Assembly: GCF_002007205.1 (NCBI RefSeq)
Contig: NZ_LAZS01000008.1
Span: 477,954 to 541,953, forward strand
Direction: 5' to 3'
DNA: 64,000 bases
Origin: Ensifer adhaerens
GTDB taxonomy: Bacteria; Pseudomonadota; Alphaproteobacteria; Rhizobiales; Rhizobiaceae
Part shown: positions 26,055-34,498 of the stretch, piece after piece
Layout: each line of letters begins with the position of its first letter
Numbering within the stretch: the first letter of the stretch is position 1
Program-made: the position numbers and the translations under genes
Notes under the pieces: generated by a model
What the model saw: the letters and a program-made list of their open reading frames with translations, nothing else
Told to the model about the DNA's origin: nothing
Databases searched by the model: none

Positions 26055-28529
26055 ATGACCGACCGCAGCATTCCGTCTCGGCCAGCGTCCGCCGAAACCG
26101 GCGGCGATGCCTCTTCGCGCGCGGAGGAAACCGGAACACGGTCGGAAACGTCCGCCGCGGACGCCATTCGGCGGCAGTTCCTGCGCAGGCTCAATCATCA
26201 GGAACACATTCTGGACCGTGCTGTTAAGGAGATCGACGGGGTGGCGGACCAAATAAGAAGAGTGGCGGCAAACGGCGCCGGCGAGGATGGCAACTGGGGC
26301 ACTTCACCCGTTTCGCCTCTTCCCGGATCGGGCGTTGCCGCAAGGCCGGTACAGACCGCCGGCCCGACGCCCGGCTTCGCACCGGCGCGCGCTGCTGCGC
26401 CGGCCGCACCGATCGGGATCGCGCAGGCGTCGAGCGCAGAGACGGGGACGCCACCGGCGGCTGCCGCTGAGACGGTCAACGTCGCGTCGCGGCCGTGGCC
26501 TCCAAAGACCGAGCCCGTGGCGAGGGTCGAGGTCCGGACCGCTCCGCGCGGCGAGGCGGCGGCGGAGCGCCGCTCGTTGCAGGAGGAGCCAAGGCCGGAA
26601 CCGTGCATCGAAAAGCCGGTCGGAAAACCGGTTGCCTGGCCGACGGCGGAGATGAAGGAGAGATATTCGCCGTCGGGTATGGTGGTGATCGACGCCGACC
26701 GAGGGCCGATCAAGGCCGAGCCGCGGTCGCCCGACAAGGGTGGCGGATCGTCCGACGGCAAGGGCGGCGGTGGAGGCGGTGGAGGCGGCGTCTTCCACAA
26801 GCGCCTTGGCCCCGTCGATTTTTCGTCCAGCCTCAGCGCTGGTCTCAAGGCGATCCGGCAGAACCTGATGATCGTCATGGTGTTTACAATCGTTACCAAC
26901 GTCCTTGTGCTGTCGATACCCGTCTATCTGTTCCAGATCTCGGACCGGGTGCTGACCAGCCGCTCGGTCGACACGCTGGTGATGCTGACGGTGATCATCG
27001 TCGGCGCGGTGCTGCTGCAGACGGTTTTCGATGCCATTCGCCGCATGATCCTGATGCGCACCGCAGTGGAGGTGGCAGCACAGCTCGGCGCGCCGATCCT
27101 GAGCGCGGCAGCGAGAGCCGCCCTGCATAGCAACGGGCGCGAGTATCAGACGCTTGGCGATCTGCAGCAGCTTCGCTCCTTCCTCGTATCGGGCACGCTG
27201 CTTTCGTTTCTCGATGCGCCGATTGCACCGCTCTTTCTGGTGGCGGTCTTCCTCATCCACCCGCATCTCGGCATGATCGTCGTCACCTCAGCCGTTCTTC
27301 TTCTCATCGTGACGCTGTTGAACCAGAAAGCGACGGCTGCGGCGTTTGGCGAAGCGACCAACTACCAGACCAAGGCCAACCTTCACCTCGATTCGATGTC
27401 GCGCAATTCCCAGATCATCAACGCACTGGCGATGATCCCGGAAGCCGTGCACATCTGGGGCAAGGACATGGCCGGTTCGCTCAAGGCCCAGGTGATGGCG
27501 CAGGACCGCAACATCGCCTTTGCGTCGCTGTCCAAGGCGGTGCGCCTTCTCACTCAGGTGATAATGCTCGGCTGGGGTGCCCATCTCGCCCTCAACGGCG
27601 CGCTCACCGGCGGCATGGTGATTGCGGCCTCCATCATCGCCGGCCGTGCGCTTGGGCCCATCGAGGGAGCGATCGAGGGGTGGAGCCAGGTCATCCAGTC
27701 GCGTGCTGCCTACGGGCGCATTTCCGCGCTGCTCAAGGCCTCACCCCTCAATTTCGAGCGGTTGAAGCTGCCGCGTCCCGAAGGGCGCCTCGATGTCGAG
27801 CGGTTGCTCTTCGTTCCGCAGGGCACCAAGCGCGTGGTGCTCAACGGCATCACCTTTGCGCTCGAGCCCGGCGATTCGCTTGCCGTGATCGGCAGTTCCG
27901 GCGCCGGCAAGACGACGCTCGGCAAGATGCTCGTCGGCTCCATCCTGCCAACGTCGGGCAACGTCCGGCTTGATCTCATGGATTTGAGAAACTGGGACCA
28001 GCGGCAGTTCGGTGAAAGCATCGGCTACCTGCCGCAGGACGTGCAGCTCTTCCCGGGCACGATCAAGGCCAACATCGCCCGCATGCGCGAGGATGCCACC
28101 GACGCTGATATCTATGCCGCCGCCAAGCTTGCTGACGTTCACGACATGATCGCCATGTTGCCGCACGGATACGAGACCGTGGTGGCCGCCGACGGCTCCC
28201 CCCTGTCGGGCGGCCAGAAGCAGCGCGTTGCACTCGCCCGCGCCTTCTTCGGCAATCCGCGCATGGTCGTGCTCGACGAGCCCAATTCCAACCTGGATAC
28301 CGCCGGCGAGGCGGCGCTGACACGGGCGCTGACCCATGCCAAGCGCGAGAAGATCACGGTCGTCACCATCACCCAGCGGCCCACGCTCTTGAACAGCGTC
28401 GACAAGGTCCTGCTGCTCGTCAACGGCACGGTCGCCCTGTTCGGTCAACGTCAGGACGTCCTCAAGGCGCTTGCCGCACGCGGGGTCAACACCGAAGGCA
28501 ACCCGCTCGACCAACCCCAGCTTCCGTAG
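26055..28529 (+). CDS. Type I secretion ABC transporter (permease/ATPase) with long disordered N-terminus
   Basis: An 824-residue PrtD/HlyB-type exporter without a C39 peptidase domain. Residues 1-250 are unusual: Ala/Pro/Glu-rich disorder with one predicted coiled coil (LRRLNHQEHILDRAVKEIDGVADQI) and a poly-Gly run near 245. The membrane domain begins around 275 (NLMIVMVFTIVTNVLVLSIPVYLFQISDRVL). The ATPase has Walker A GSSGAGKTT (613-621), LSGGQ (717-721) and Walker B MVVLDEP (737-743). It would couple ATP hydrolysis to export of the two upstream proteins through the HlyD adaptor and an outer-membrane TolC-type channel, for which there is no gene here. The start at 26055 has GGGAGG upstream. 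Confidence 0.92.
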   Translation: MTDRSIPSRPASAETGGDASSRAEETGTRSETSAADAIRRQFLRRLNHQEHILDRAVKEIDGVADQIRRVAANGAGEDGNWGTSPVSPLPGSGVAARPVQTAGPTPGFAPARAAAPAAPIGIAQASSAETGTPPAAAAETVNVASRPWPPKTEPVARVEVRTAPRGEAAAERRSLQEEPRPEPCIEKPVGKPVAWPTAEMKERYSPSGMVVIDADRGPIKAEPRSPDKGGGSSDGKGGGGGGGGGVFHKRLGPVDFSSSLSAGLKAIRQNLMIVMVFTIVTNVLVLSIPVYLFQISDRVLTSRSVDTLVMLTVIIVGAVLLQTVFDAIRRMILMRTAVEVAAQLGAPILSAAARAALHSNGREYQTLGDLQQLRSFLVSGTLLSFLDAPIAPLFLVAVFLIHPHLGMIVVTSAVLLLIVTLLNQKATAAAFGEATNYQTKANLHLDSMSRNSQIINALAMIPEAVHIWGKDMAGSLKAQVMAQDRNIAFASLSKAVRLLTQVIMLGWGAHLALNGALTGGMVIAASIIAGRALGPIEGAIEGWSQVIQSRAAYGRISALLKASPLNFERLKLPRPEGRLDVERLLFVPQGTKRVVLNGITFALEPGDSLAVIGSSGAGKTTLGKMLVGSILPTSGNVRLDLMDLRNWDQRQFGESIGYLPQDVQLFPGTIKANIARMREDATDADIYAAAKLADVHDMIAMLPHGYETVVAADGSPLSGGQKQRVALARAFFGNPRMVVLDEPNSNLDTAGEAALTRALTHAKREKITVVTITQRPTLLNSVDKVLLLVNGTVALFGQRQDVLKALAARGVNTEGNPLDQPQLP

Positions 28530-28535
28530 GCGATC

Positions 28536-29876
28536 ATGAGCGACATGGCAAAAGTGCAGGATCTGACATGGTACGCGGAGGTTCCGCGTTCGATCTGGCA
28601 ACATACGATGATCGGACTGGTGCTGATCGTCGTGACCTTCGGCGGCTTTGGACTTTGGGCCTTCACCGCGCCTCTGGCGGCAGCCATCATCGCCCAGGGC
28701 AGCTTTGTCGCAACCGGGCAGAACAAGGTGATCCAGCACTTCGAAGGCGGGATCATCAAGGAAATCCTGGTGAGTGAGGGCGACCACGTAACCGTGGATC
28801 AGCCGCTGGTGCGGTTGGACGAGACGGCAGCGCAAGCGAATGAGAGGCAGTATTTTCTACGCTGGGCGCGACTGGAGGCGATCGTCGCCCGGCTGACCGC
28901 GCAGGCCCATGGGTTGAAGCAGATCGTGCTGCCGGCGACGCTTACGGAGCACGTCAAGAAAGATCCTGAGATTGTCCCGATCGTGCAGAGCCAGGAGCTC
29001 AACTTCCAGACCTGGAGGAGCAAGCTCGACAGCGATATCGGGCTGTTGAAGCGGAACATCGAGAGCCTGGAGTTCCGCTCGCAAGGTTTTCAGGAGCAGC
29101 TGAAATCGGTGCGCGAGCAACGGGTCCTGCTCGAGGAGGAATATATCGGCAAGAAGACGCTTTTGGCCAAGGACCTGATCCGCAAGACGGAAATCAAGAC
29201 CATCCAGCGCGCGATCGCCGACGCCGAGGGGCAGATCGGCCGTCTGATGTCCGAAGTCTCGGAGACCGGCGCCCAGATCCTCAAGCAGCAGCAGCAGGTC
29301 AACCAGACCGAACAGAGTTACCAGGAGGCAGCGCTCGACGAATTGCAGAAGGCCGAGGCCGAACTCGACACGGTGCGTGAACAATTGCGCGGCGCCACCA
29401 ATGTGCTCCGCCGCGCGACGATCAACGCGCCGGTCACCGGCACCGTCATCAGGATGCATTTCCATACGTCCGGCGGCGTCATCGAGAGCGGCAAGCCGAT
29501 CATGGAAATCCTGCCGGCCGACGTGCCGCTCATCATCGAGGCGCAGGTGCTGCGCACCGACGTGGACAATATCCGGGTCGGCGAGAAGGCGACGGTGCGG
29601 CTGACAGCGCTCAACCAGCGCACGACGCCGGTCCTCAACGGGCAGGTCTTCTACGTCTCGGCGGACGCCCTGCCGGTGCAGACGCAGGAGGGCACGCGCG
29701 AGGTCTACCTGGCGCGCGTCAGCCTGCCGGCAAGCGAGCTTGCAAGGGTTCACAATTTCGTCGTGACCCCCGGCATGCCGGCGGAAATCCTGATCCAGAC
29801 GGCGGAAAGGACCTTCTTCGACTACCTCACCAAGCCGATCCGCGACAGCATGGCGCGCGCCTTCATGGAAAACTGA
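28536..29876 (+). CDS. HlyD-family type I secretion periplasmic adaptor
   Basis: A 446-residue membrane-fusion protein. One transmembrane helix near the N-terminus (HTMIGLVLIVVTFGGFGLWAF) is followed by the lipoyl half VIQHFEGGIIKEILVSEGDHVTVDQPLVRLD. A long coiled-coil hairpin runs from about 90 to 300, and the C-terminal barrel has the second lipoyl half ATINAPVTGTVIRMHFHTSGGVIESGKPIMEILP. It bridges the ABC exporter and the outer-membrane channel. It starts 6 bp after the exporter stop, so they are certainly co-transcribed. Confidence 0.93.
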   Translation: MSDMAKVQDLTWYAEVPRSIWQHTMIGLVLIVVTFGGFGLWAFTAPLAAAIIAQGSFVATGQNKVIQHFEGGIIKEILVSEGDHVTVDQPLVRLDETAAQANERQYFLRWARLEAIVARLTAQAHGLKQIVLPATLTEHVKKDPEIVPIVQSQELNFQTWRSKLDSDIGLLKRNIESLEFRSQGFQEQLKSVREQRVLLEEEYIGKKTLLAKDLIRKTEIKTIQRAIADAEGQIGRLMSEVSETGAQILKQQQQVNQTEQSYQEAALDELQKAEAELDTVREQLRGATNVLRRATINAPVTGTVIRMHFHTSGGVIESGKPIMEILPADVPLIIEAQVLRTDVDNIRVGEKATVRLTALNQRTTPVLNGQVFYVSADALPVQTQEGTREVYLARVSLPASELARVHNFVVTPGMPAEILIQTAERTFFDYLTKPIRDSMARAFMEN

Positions 29877-30107
29877 TCGTCTCGACCGATAGCGGCGAAG
29901 GTGGCGTGGAAGCGTGGATACGCAAGGTCGGTCCATGCCCAGCCGTATCTGGTCTGAAGCCGCCCCGCATATCCCTGGTACGGCCCGCGGCCCGATCCCT
30001 TTAACGCGGTCGGGGCGGGCGCCTCCGGCGTTGCGCTGCGCGCATAGCGCATAGCTGGCTTGCACAAATTCCGCCTACGATTTGGGCAGGATCGCTGTAT
30101 ATTCACT

Positions 30108-30264
30108 CCATCGAAGCAATGCATCTCCTCCCGCAGAGCTTCGATGCGGTGAACGATCTCCTCCTCCCATGGATCGTTCACGAGATCAGCGCCACTCCTC
30201 CTCCCAGGCTGCTGATCGATTTTTAGAGAGCCTGCCGCTCCTCCCGCGGCGGGCTCTTTTGTTT
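30108..30264 (+). ncRNA. alpha-r14-type small RNA with four anti-Shine-Dalgarno loops
   Basis: Four consecutive hairpins each expose a pyrimidine motif in the loop. Stem 1 is TCGAAGC/GCTTCGA (30111-30117, 30138-30144) with CTCCTCCC at 30125-30132. Stem 2 is TGAACGATC with its complement (30150-30158, 30172-30180) and CCTCCTCCC at 30160-30168. Stem 3 is GATCAGC/GCTGATC (30184-30190, 30211-30217) and CCTCCTCCC at 30197-30205. Stem 4 is the terminator. Loops of CCUCCUCCC are the known hallmark of the rhizobial alpha-r14 family (the NfeR1 sRNA) and pair with ribosome-binding sites of target mRNAs. I see TATATT at 30098-30103 as a possible -10 box. The exact 5' end is inferred. Confidence 0.85.
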
Positions 30265-30265
30265 T
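30227..30265 (+). terminator. Rho-independent terminator of the small RNA
   Basis: GAGCCTGCCGC (30228-30238) pairs with GCGGCGGGCTC (30246-30256), with one G-T pair, and is followed by TTTTGTTTT. The loop is itself an anti-Shine-Dalgarno motif. This is the clearest intrinsic terminator in the window. Confidence 0.9.
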
Positions 30266-30393
30266 CGGCAATTTCTCTTCTTCCCAGAAGCGCCGCATCA
30301 CGTGCCGCCACGCGATCAATGCGCGCCAACAATGCGTGCCTGCGCACGGAACCAAAGCGCCCGACAGGTGGTTAAGGCTGCGGGAGGTGCGTG

Positions 30394-30804
30394 ATGTCTA
30401 TCCGTCGCTCGAAATCCGATCCGTCGCCGAAAGCATTGCGCTGGGCGTTCCACCATGGCGCCGGGCGTCTCCGGCAGGATGATGCGGCGCGCGACCGGCC
30501 CGCAATGGAGGCCGGGCGGGCGCAGGTCGTCGATGCAGGTGACGGCGGCCTGGTCGCACCCGACCTTTCGGCCGCTCCTGCCGCTGATCGCAACCGGCAA
30601 CCGCCGCCGCACGACTACAGCCGCCGGCCGGCCGGCCGCGAAGCGTTGGCCTCCATCGAGGACCTCCGCGACCAAGACTGCAGCGGCGGCCCCATCTGGG
30701 TGGCCCTGCTCGGTGACAATACCAGCGAGGCCATGCGGCAGTTCATGGGGCTCGTGCTCGCCTTCATCTTCCTGTCGGCCGTTTTCTTCTGGTTCCTCGC
30801 ATAG
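30394..30804 (+). CDS. Hypothetical protein with C-terminal membrane helix, 136 aa
   Basis: A 136-residue protein with a basic, Pro/Arg/Asp-rich first 90 residues and a single C-terminal hydrophobic helix ([20 protein letters not shown]) that ends at the stop. This is the layout of a tail-anchored membrane protein. GGGAGG lies 6 bases before the ATG at 30394. The front part has no known motif. The hydrophobic end and the ribosome site make it a likely real gene, but there is no family to name. It lies between the small RNA and an aldo/keto reductase gene. Confidence 0.55.
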   Translation: MSIRRSKSDPSPKALRWAFHHGAGRLRQDDAARDRPAMEAGRAQVVDAGDGGLVAPDLSAAPAADRNRQPPPHDYSRRPAGREALASIEDLRDQDCSGGPIWVALLGDNTSEAMRQFMGLVLAFIFLSAVFFWFLA

Positions 30805-30808
30805 GTCG

Positions 30809-30826
30809 ACGGCCGGAAGGCCGTCT
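30809..30826 (+). terminator. Hairpin after the tail-anchored hypothetical gene
   Basis: GACGGCC-GGAA-GGCCGTC (30809-30826) forms a 7-bp stem with a GNRA-type GGAA loop just after the stop codon. A second small palindrome, GGGAATATTCCC, follows at about 30835-30846. Confidence 0.4.
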
Positions 30827-30916
30827 GCGGGCGGGGAATATTCCCGATTGACGACCGAAGACGGAAGCCTAGATAACCGGCGACGTCCCGTCTCCTCCAA
30901 AGCCAGCGAGATCACG

Positions 30917-31888
30917 ATGCACTACAGAACCTTCGGCCGCACGGGCCTGCGCATTTCCGAAATCGGCTACGGTGCTTGGGGCATCGGCAAGAGCCATTGG
31001 CAGGGTGCAAGCGACGACGAGTCCGCGCGCGCTCTCAACCGCGCCGTCGATCTCGGCCTCAATTTCATCGACACCGCGCTCGGCTACGGTCAGGGCCATA
31101 GCGAGAAGCTGATCGGCGCCTTGCTGCGCGAACGGTCGGAGACGATCCACGTCGCCACCAAGATCCCGCCGAAGAACCTGCAATGGCCCGCGCATGCCGG
31201 CACTCCGGCCGAGCACACCTTTCCGGCCGACCACGTGATCGCCTGCACCGAGACGAGCCTGCGCAATCTCGGTGTCGAGACGATCGACGTGCAGCAGTTC
31301 CACGTCTGGTCGGATGAGTGGGTTGGCCGAGGCGACTGGCTGGAAGCGGTCGAGCGGCTGAAGCGCGACGGCAAGATCCGCTTCTTCGGCGTTTCGATAA
31401 ACGACTACGAACCGGACAATGCGCTGAGATTGATCGAGACCGGCGTCGTCGACAGCGTGCAGGTGATCTATAACATCTTCGAGCAGGCGCCGGAGGAAAA
31501 GCTGCTGCCGGCATGTCTGAAGCACAATGTCGGCGTCATCGTCCGCGTGGCGCTGGACGAAGGCGGCCTCACTGGCCAGATCCGCGCCGACACCGTCTTC
31601 CCCGAGGGCGATTTCCGCGAAACCTATTTCCGCGGCGAACGCAAGCGCGAGGTCGAGGAGCGGGCGCAGAAGATCGTCGAGGATCTGGAAATCAAGCCCG
31701 ACGCCCTGGCCGAGACCGCCCTGCGCTTCGTGCTCAGCCATCCGGCCGTCTCGACGGTGATCCCGGGCATGCGCTCGGTGCGCAACGTCGAGCGCAACTG
31801 CGCCATCGGCGACGGACAGGGTCTTCCGGACGCCCAGCGCGCGAAGCTGAGCGCTCATGGCTGGCGGCGCAATTTCTATCGAGATTGA
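30917..31888 (+). CDS. Aldo/keto reductase
   Basis: A 323-residue TIM-barrel aldo/keto reductase. It begins [24 protein letters not shown]. The catalytic Asp and Tyr lie in [19 protein letters not shown], the catalytic Lys in VATKIPPKN and the His in [10 protein letters not shown]. The NADPH region lies in [13 protein letters not shown] near the C-terminus. It probably reduces aldehydes or ketones, or oxidises a sugar; substrate unknown. The ATG at 30917 matches the family start, although the ribosome site is weak. The much longer frame from 30455 crosses the hypothetical gene and was rejected. Confidence 0.92.
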   Translation: MHYRTFGRTGLRISEIGYGAWGIGKSHWQGASDDESARALNRAVDLGLNFIDTALGYGQGHSEKLIGALLRERSETIHVATKIPPKNLQWPAHAGTPAEHTFPADHVIACTETSLRNLGVETIDVQQFHVWSDEWVGRGDWLEAVERLKRDGKIRFFGVSINDYEPDNALRLIETGVVDSVQVIYNIFEQAPEEKLLPACLKHNVGVIVRVALDEGGLTGQIRADTVFPEGDFRETYFRGERKREVEERAQKIVEDLEIKPDALAETALRFVLSHPAVSTVIPGMRSVRNVERNCAIGDGQGLPDAQRAKLSAHGWRRNFYRD

Positions 31889-32005
31889 AGATCGGCGACA
31901 TCCTCCTTGAGGACGAGGGCGTCGCTGGGCGAGATCGACCGGCAACAAGCTTGTGCCCATGCGCCGGTTTCTGTTCGCAACAATGTTCGCTGCGGAGGAA
32001 AGGCA

Positions 32006-32386
32006 ATGACTGAAACGGTCAACGTTCGCTACATGGTCGACGATGTGGAGGCCGCGGTCGCCTGGTACACCGCCCATCTCGGCTTTTCGGTTCTGTCGAG
32101 CCACGCGCCCGCGTTCGCCGACGTCCAGCGCGGAGCGCTGCGGCTGCTGCTCAGCGGGCCGACGAGCTCGGCGGGCAGGGCGATGCCGGACGGCGAGAAG
32201 CCCGGTCCCGGGGGCTGGAACCGCATCCATCTCATCGTCGATGACCTGAACGCGGAGGTGGAGCGGCTGCGCCGCGCCGGCGTTCGTTTTCGCAATGACA
32301 TCGTCAGCGGACCCGGAGGGGCGCAGATCCTCTTGGTCGACCCTTCCGGCAACGTCGTCGAACTGTTTCAGCCAGCGCGCCGGTAA
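32006..32386 (+). CDS. VOC-family (glyoxalase/bleomycin-resistance fold) protein
   Basis: A 126-residue protein with one glyoxalase-type fold: VRYMVDDVEAAVAWYTAHLGFSVLS at the start, NRIHLIVDDLNAEVERLRRAGVRFRND in the middle and ILLVDPSGNVVELFQP at the end. The glutamate in VVELFQP and the histidine in RIHLIV would be metal ligands. Such proteins are lyases, dioxygenases or antibiotic-binding proteins, and the sequence does not decide which. GGAGGAAAGG precedes the ATG at 32006. Confidence 0.88.
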   Translation: MTETVNVRYMVDDVEAAVAWYTAHLGFSVLSSHAPAFADVQRGALRLLLSGPTSSAGRAMPDGEKPGPGGWNRIHLIVDDLNAEVERLRRAGVRFRNDIVSGPGGAQILLVDPSGNVVELFQPARR

Positions 32387-32430
32387 CGCCCGCGCGCTGG
32401 ATACGTTTGCTGATGTCGATCGGATCGACC

Positions 32431-32856
32431 TCAGCCGGCGCTGGTATCGACGACCTCGAAATCGTGCGTGATCGTCGCGGTCTTGGCGAGCATGGCCGAG
32501 GCCGAGCAGTACTTTTCGATCGAGAGCGAGACGGCGCGCTCGACCTTGTTGACCGCAAGCCCGCGACCCTTGACGATGAAGTGCATGTGGATGCGGGTGA
32601 AGACGCGCGGTTCCGTCTCAGCGCGGACCGCGTCGAGTTCGACGACGCAGTCTTCGACCGGCTCGCGGCCCTTCTCCAGGATGTGCACGACGTCATAGGC
32701 CGAGCAGCCGCCCGTGCCGATCAGCACCAGTTCCATCGGGCTCGGTCCCGGGGTGCGCCCATCTTCTCCGAAGGCGGTTCCCAATACGACTTTGTGGCCG
32801 CTGCCGGACTCTCCGACAAAGGTCCGGTCTTCCACCCATTTGACGCGTGCTTTCAT
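32431..32856 (-). CDS. OsmC-family protein (YhfA-like)
   Basis: A 141-residue OsmC-fold protein. C51 in IGTGGCSAYDVVHILEKG is the usual first redox cysteine and C117 in IEKYCSASAMLAKTATI the second. PSPMELVLIGTGGCSAYD is highly typical for the YhfA subgroup. OsmC proteins reduce organic hydroperoxides with thiols. It is convergent with the VOC gene, 44 bp apart, and divergent from an isoprenylcysteine-methyltransferase-like gene. No associated regulator is seen. Confidence 0.92.
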   Translation of the reverse strand: MKARVKWVEDRTFVGESGSGHKVVLGTAFGEDGRTPGPSPMELVLIGTGGCSAYDVVHILEKGREPVEDCVVELDAVRAETEPRVFTRIHMHFIVKGRGLAVNKVERAVSLSIEKYCSASAMLAKTATITHDFEVVDTSAG

Positions 32857-33013
32857 GTGTCTCGTCCTGTTGTAGCCATGGCAGCCTCATCGACCCAAGC
32901 GGAGCCGGTGACCTCCAGTTCACATACCGCCTTGAAACGTTTTCGCAAATGGTCCGCTTTCGCTAAGATGGCAAGCCGCGCCATTTGTGCGGGAACGAAG
33001 CGAAGGTGTTGGC

Positions 33014-33496
33014 ATGAACGAGACGACGGGAAATGCGCCCGATAGTTCCGGCGCGGTGGTTCATCCGCCGATCGCTTGGATTCTGTCGGTCGGCGGCGGC
33101 CTTGTGCTTGACCGGCTCTACCCGTTGCCGTTCGTGCCCGAAATGGTGCCGGGCGCCCTCATCGGCGGCATCGTCTTTCTCGCCGGTCTCGCGCTTTTGA
33201 TCTGGGCGGCGATGACCTTCGGCCGCGCGGGAACCGAGATCCAGATCCATCGACCGACGTCGATGATCGTCGAGGCCGGTCCCTACCGTTTCACCCGCAA
33301 TCCGATCTATATGGGCATGCTTCTCGGCCTGATCGGCTTTTCGATCGTCTTTGACAGCCTGTGGCTGCTGATCCTGCTGGTGCCGTTCTACCTTGTCATC
33401 CGCCATGGCGTGGTGGCGCGCGAGGAGGCCTACCTCGAGCGCAAGTTCGGCGACGTCTATCGGGACTACAAGGCACGCGTCAGGCGCTGGCTCTAG
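33014..33496 (+). CDS. Isoprenylcysteine carboxyl methyltransferase-like membrane protein
   Basis: A 160-residue membrane protein with three or four hydrophobic helices (WILSVGGGLVLDRLY, ALIGGIVFLAGLALLIWAAM, MLLGLIGFSIVFDSLWLLIL). It has the ICMT/PEMT signature GPYRFTRNPIYMG and the C-terminal catalytic region RHGVVAREEAYLERKFGDVYRDY. Bacterial members methylate unknown small substrates with S-adenosylmethionine; lipid or quinone-related substrates are proposed. The start at 33014 is preceded by a GAAGG site. Its stop codon lies inside the first palindrome of the repeat element that follows. Confidence 0.88.
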   Translation: MNETTGNAPDSSGAVVHPPIAWILSVGGGLVLDRLYPLPFVPEMVPGALIGGIVFLAGLALLIWAAMTFGRAGTEIQIHRPTSMIVEAGPYRFTRNPIYMGMLLGLIGFSIVFDSLWLLILLVPFYLVIRHGVVAREEAYLERKFGDVYRDYKARVRRWL

Positions 33497-33600
33497 AGCA
33501 TCCTGCCTTCAAGTGGAATCACTTACGGGCGGAAAGATGCTCTAGAATCAAAGTGCTAGAGCGTCCTTTGTGCGTTCGTGTGAACGCACGGCGCTCCAGA
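33493..33600. repeat. Compound palindromic repeat element between convergent genes
   Basis: Two adjacent imperfect hairpins. The first has CTAGAGCATC (33493-33502) mirrored by GATGCTCTAG (33536-33545), 10 of 10 bases, and an inner AAGTGGAATCACTT dyad. The second has TGCGTTC/GAACGCA (33572-33578, 33583-33589) inside a GAGCG/CGCTC pair. This resembles the short interspersed palindromes common in rhizobial genomes. It may act as a bidirectional terminator, since it sits between two genes that end here. Confidence 0.75.
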
Positions 33601-33608
33601 TCCAAGGC

Positions 33609-34367
33609 TCAGACGACGTAACCGGAAACGCCGTCCCACAGCAACTTCAACGCGGTCACGACCAGCAGTCCGTAACAGGCAAGGTAGAGCTGGCGCTGGT
33701 CCAGCACCCCATGGAGCCGCCAGCCCGACCACACGCCGACCGGAATGGTGAGAAGGCAAAGCGCCATCAACGTCCACGTTCCGCTCGATGGCTGCGAAAG
33801 GATGAGCCAGGGTACCAGCTTGGTCGCGTTGCCGACGGTAAAGAACAGGCTCGTGGTACCCGCATAGATTTCCTTGCTGAGGCCGAGCGGCAGCAGATAC
33901 ATCGCCAGCGGCGGCCCGCCCGAATGGGCCACCATGGTGGTGATGCCCGAGGTGAAGCCGGCGGCAACGGCCTTTGGTCTCGAACGCGGATGCGGCGTCA
34001 CCTCGGCGCCCCGGATGAGCCAGAGACCGACAAAGGCAAGCGTGATCGCTGCCATCAGGATTGCGATCGCCCGATGGTCCAGGACACGGAACACGAAGTA
34101 TCCAATGCCGATACCGATCACCAACCCGGGAACGAGCAGCATCAGGTCCGGCCTCGACCAGGTCGACGGCTTCCAGTAGCGCAATGCAACGAGGTCCATG
34201 GCGATGAACAGCGGCGCAAGCAGACCGCCGGCTGCAACCGGATCCATCACGATCGACAGCAGCGGAATGCCGATGATGGCGAAGCCACCGCCAAATGCGC
34301 CGCGCATGAAGCTGATGAGAAACACGCCGGCAAAGGCGACCAGAATTGTCGCAAGGGTCAGTTCCAT
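33609..34367 (-). CDS. TauE/SafE family sulfite/anion exporter
   Basis: A 252-residue integral membrane protein with about eight helices. The two repeated TauE/SafE halves are visible: LISFMRGAFGGGFAIIGIPLLS near the start and AGFTSGITTMVAHSGGPPLAMYLLPLGLS in the middle. Family members export sulfite, sulfoacetate or related anions, or import organic sulfur compounds; the substrate here is unknown. It is divergent from a MocR-type regulator with a direct-repeat operator in between, and that regulator class often controls neighbouring amino-acid or taurine genes. Confidence 0.9.
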   Translation of the reverse strand: MELTLATILVAFAGVFLISFMRGAFGGGFAIIGIPLLSIVMDPVAAGGLLAPLFIAMDLVALRYWKPSTWSRPDLMLLVPGLVIGIGIGYFVFRVLDHRAIAILMAAITLAFVGLWLIRGAEVTPHPRSRPKAVAAGFTSGITTMVAHSGGPPLAMYLLPLGLSKEIYAGTTSLFFTVGNATKLVPWLILSQPSSGTWTLMALCLLTIPVGVWSGWRLHGVLDQRQLYLACYGLLVVTALKLLWDGVSGYVV

Positions 34368-34462
34368 GGCGGTGACTCCGCGTTGACGCGCCCGCGACGC
34401 CGAAGCGTCTCTCGTTTTTCAGTGCAAGTGGGTTGATGAAAGGAGAATGATCGCAGATACTG

Positions 34463-34496
34463 CTCGGTGCAATCGAAACATTGTACTCGGTGCAAT
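34463..34496. promoter_or_regulatory. Direct-repeat operator in the MocR/TauE promoter
   Basis: CTCGGTGCAAT occurs twice in the same orientation, at 34463-34473 and 34486-34496, an exact 11-base match with a 23-bp period. GntR/MocR regulators of the aminotransferase subgroup (GabR, TauR, PdxR) bind paired direct repeats, so this is the probable binding site. The second copy ends 2 bases before the regulator start codon. Confidence 0.65.
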
Positions 34497-34498
34497 AA

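Noticed and set aside
23976..26252. A 758-codon minus-strand frame antisense to the second repeat protein
   Set aside because: It lacks a ribosome site and any operon context, while the plus-strand frame carries ordered repeats and sits between co-directional genes.
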